A stretch of DNA of 5,562 bases from an uncultured Lachnospiraceae bacterium. GTDB lineage: Bacteria; Bacillota; Clostridia; Lachnospirales; Lachnospiraceae. The stretch lies in assembly GCA_947174725.1 (NCBI GenBank), contig CAMWKA010000144.1, positions 1 through 5,562 on the forward strand. Direction: 5' to 3'. Every line of letters begins with the position of its first letter. Within the stretch, counting starts at the first letter, position 1. The position numbers and the translations under genes are program-made. The notes under the pieces were generated by a model. That model saw only the letters and a list, made by a program, of their open reading frames with translations, searched no databases and was not told the DNA's origin. This document shows positions 5,205 to 5,562 of this stretch, piece by piece.

Positions 5205-5562
5205 ATGCTAGAAATTTTGCAAAATCTGCTTGGACAGATGGCGTTCATGAATCCGGACTTTACGTATAAGAATGTGATCATGATCGTTATTGCGTGCGTA
5301 TTCCTTTTTCTGGCGATCAGGATGGAATTTGAACCTCTGCTTCTGGTACCGATTGCATTCGGTATGCTGCTGGTAAATATTTATCCTGATATTATGATTC
5401 CGATCGAGGATTCGGAAACAGGCGCAGGCGGATTATTATATTATTTTTATCTGTTAGACGAATGGGCTATCTTGCCGTCTCTGATCTTCCTCGGAGTAGG
5501 CGCGATGACGGACTTTGGGCCTTTGCTTGCCAATCCGAAGAGTTTTCTTCTTGGTGCGGCAG
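5205..5562 (+). CDS. oadB: Na+-translocating decarboxylase beta subunit, N-terminal part (3' truncated)
   Basis: This is the integral membrane subunit that decarboxylates carboxybiotin and couples CO2 release to Na+ export. The first 119 residues are present and the frame is open to the window end; full-length family members are about 370-430 residues. The family pattern is clear: NVIMIVIACVFLFLAI as the first membrane helix (23-38), the EPLLLVPIAFGMLLVNI helix (43-59), DSETGAGGLLYYFYLL (69-84), then the highly conserved LIFLGVGAMTDFGPLLANPKSFLLGAA (93-119). The segments with the later conserved aspartate and the Na+-binding helices lie beyond the window. The start ATG has AGGAGG (5191-5196) with an 8-nt spacer, and an inverted-repeat array lies just upstream. 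The symbols mmdB or gcdB would fit equally well, since the substrate is set by the alpha subunit. Identification is firm. Confidence 0.93.
   Translation, partial: MLEILQNLLGQMAFMNPDFTYKNVIMIVIACVFLFLAIRMEFEPLLLVPIAFGMLLVNIYPDIMIPIEDSETGAGGLLYYFYLLDEWAILPSLIFLGVGAMTDFGPLLANPKSFLLGAA

Overview
The window looks like a chromosomal segment of a Gram-positive Clostridia bacterium, most likely a member of the Lachnospiraceae. This is inferred from strong GGAGG-type ribosome binding sites, moderate G+C, the scpA-scpB-D,D-carboxypeptidase gene order, and a downstream sodium-pump decarboxylase gene set of the kind found in anaerobic gut Firmicutes. The family assignment was not tested by any search. 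All seven genes are on the + strand and no convincing gene is seen on the - strand.

Region 1 (1-1007) is housekeeping: the 3' end of scpA and all of scpB, the two accessory proteins of the SMC condensin that organises and segregates the chromosome. Region 2 (1008-2342) carries a penicillin-binding-protein-5-type D-Ala-D-Ala carboxypeptidase (dacF-like). It has all three catalytic motifs and an N-terminal membrane anchor. Region 3 (2343-2488) is the main intergenic control region. It holds an extended -10 promoter and, at the predicted transcription start, a perfect 5-bp dyad (TGTGG-N5-CCACA).

Region 4 (2489-5562, running off the end) is one operon for a biotin-dependent, membrane-bound, sodium-translocating decarboxylase. 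In order it has a carboxyltransferase (alpha), an OadG-like gamma subunit made as a lipoprotein with a large outside domain, a biotin carrier protein, and the beta subunit (membrane carboxybiotin decarboxylase and Na+ pump, only the first 119 residues). By family knowledge, the carboxyltransferase moves CO2 from a carboxylated acyl-CoA to biotin on the carrier. The beta subunit then releases that CO2 and exports Na+, with gamma holding the complex together. The carboxyltransferase is shorter than methylmalonyl-CoA decarboxylase alpha and lacks several of its motifs, so the substrate is unknown.

The most unexpected non-coding element is a 77-bp block (5102-5178) between the biotin carrier gene and the beta gene. 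Five 17-nt inverted repeats are spaced exactly 15 bp centre to centre, some with compensating arm changes. It sits directly upstream of the ribosome binding site for the pump subunit and could tune expression within the operon.
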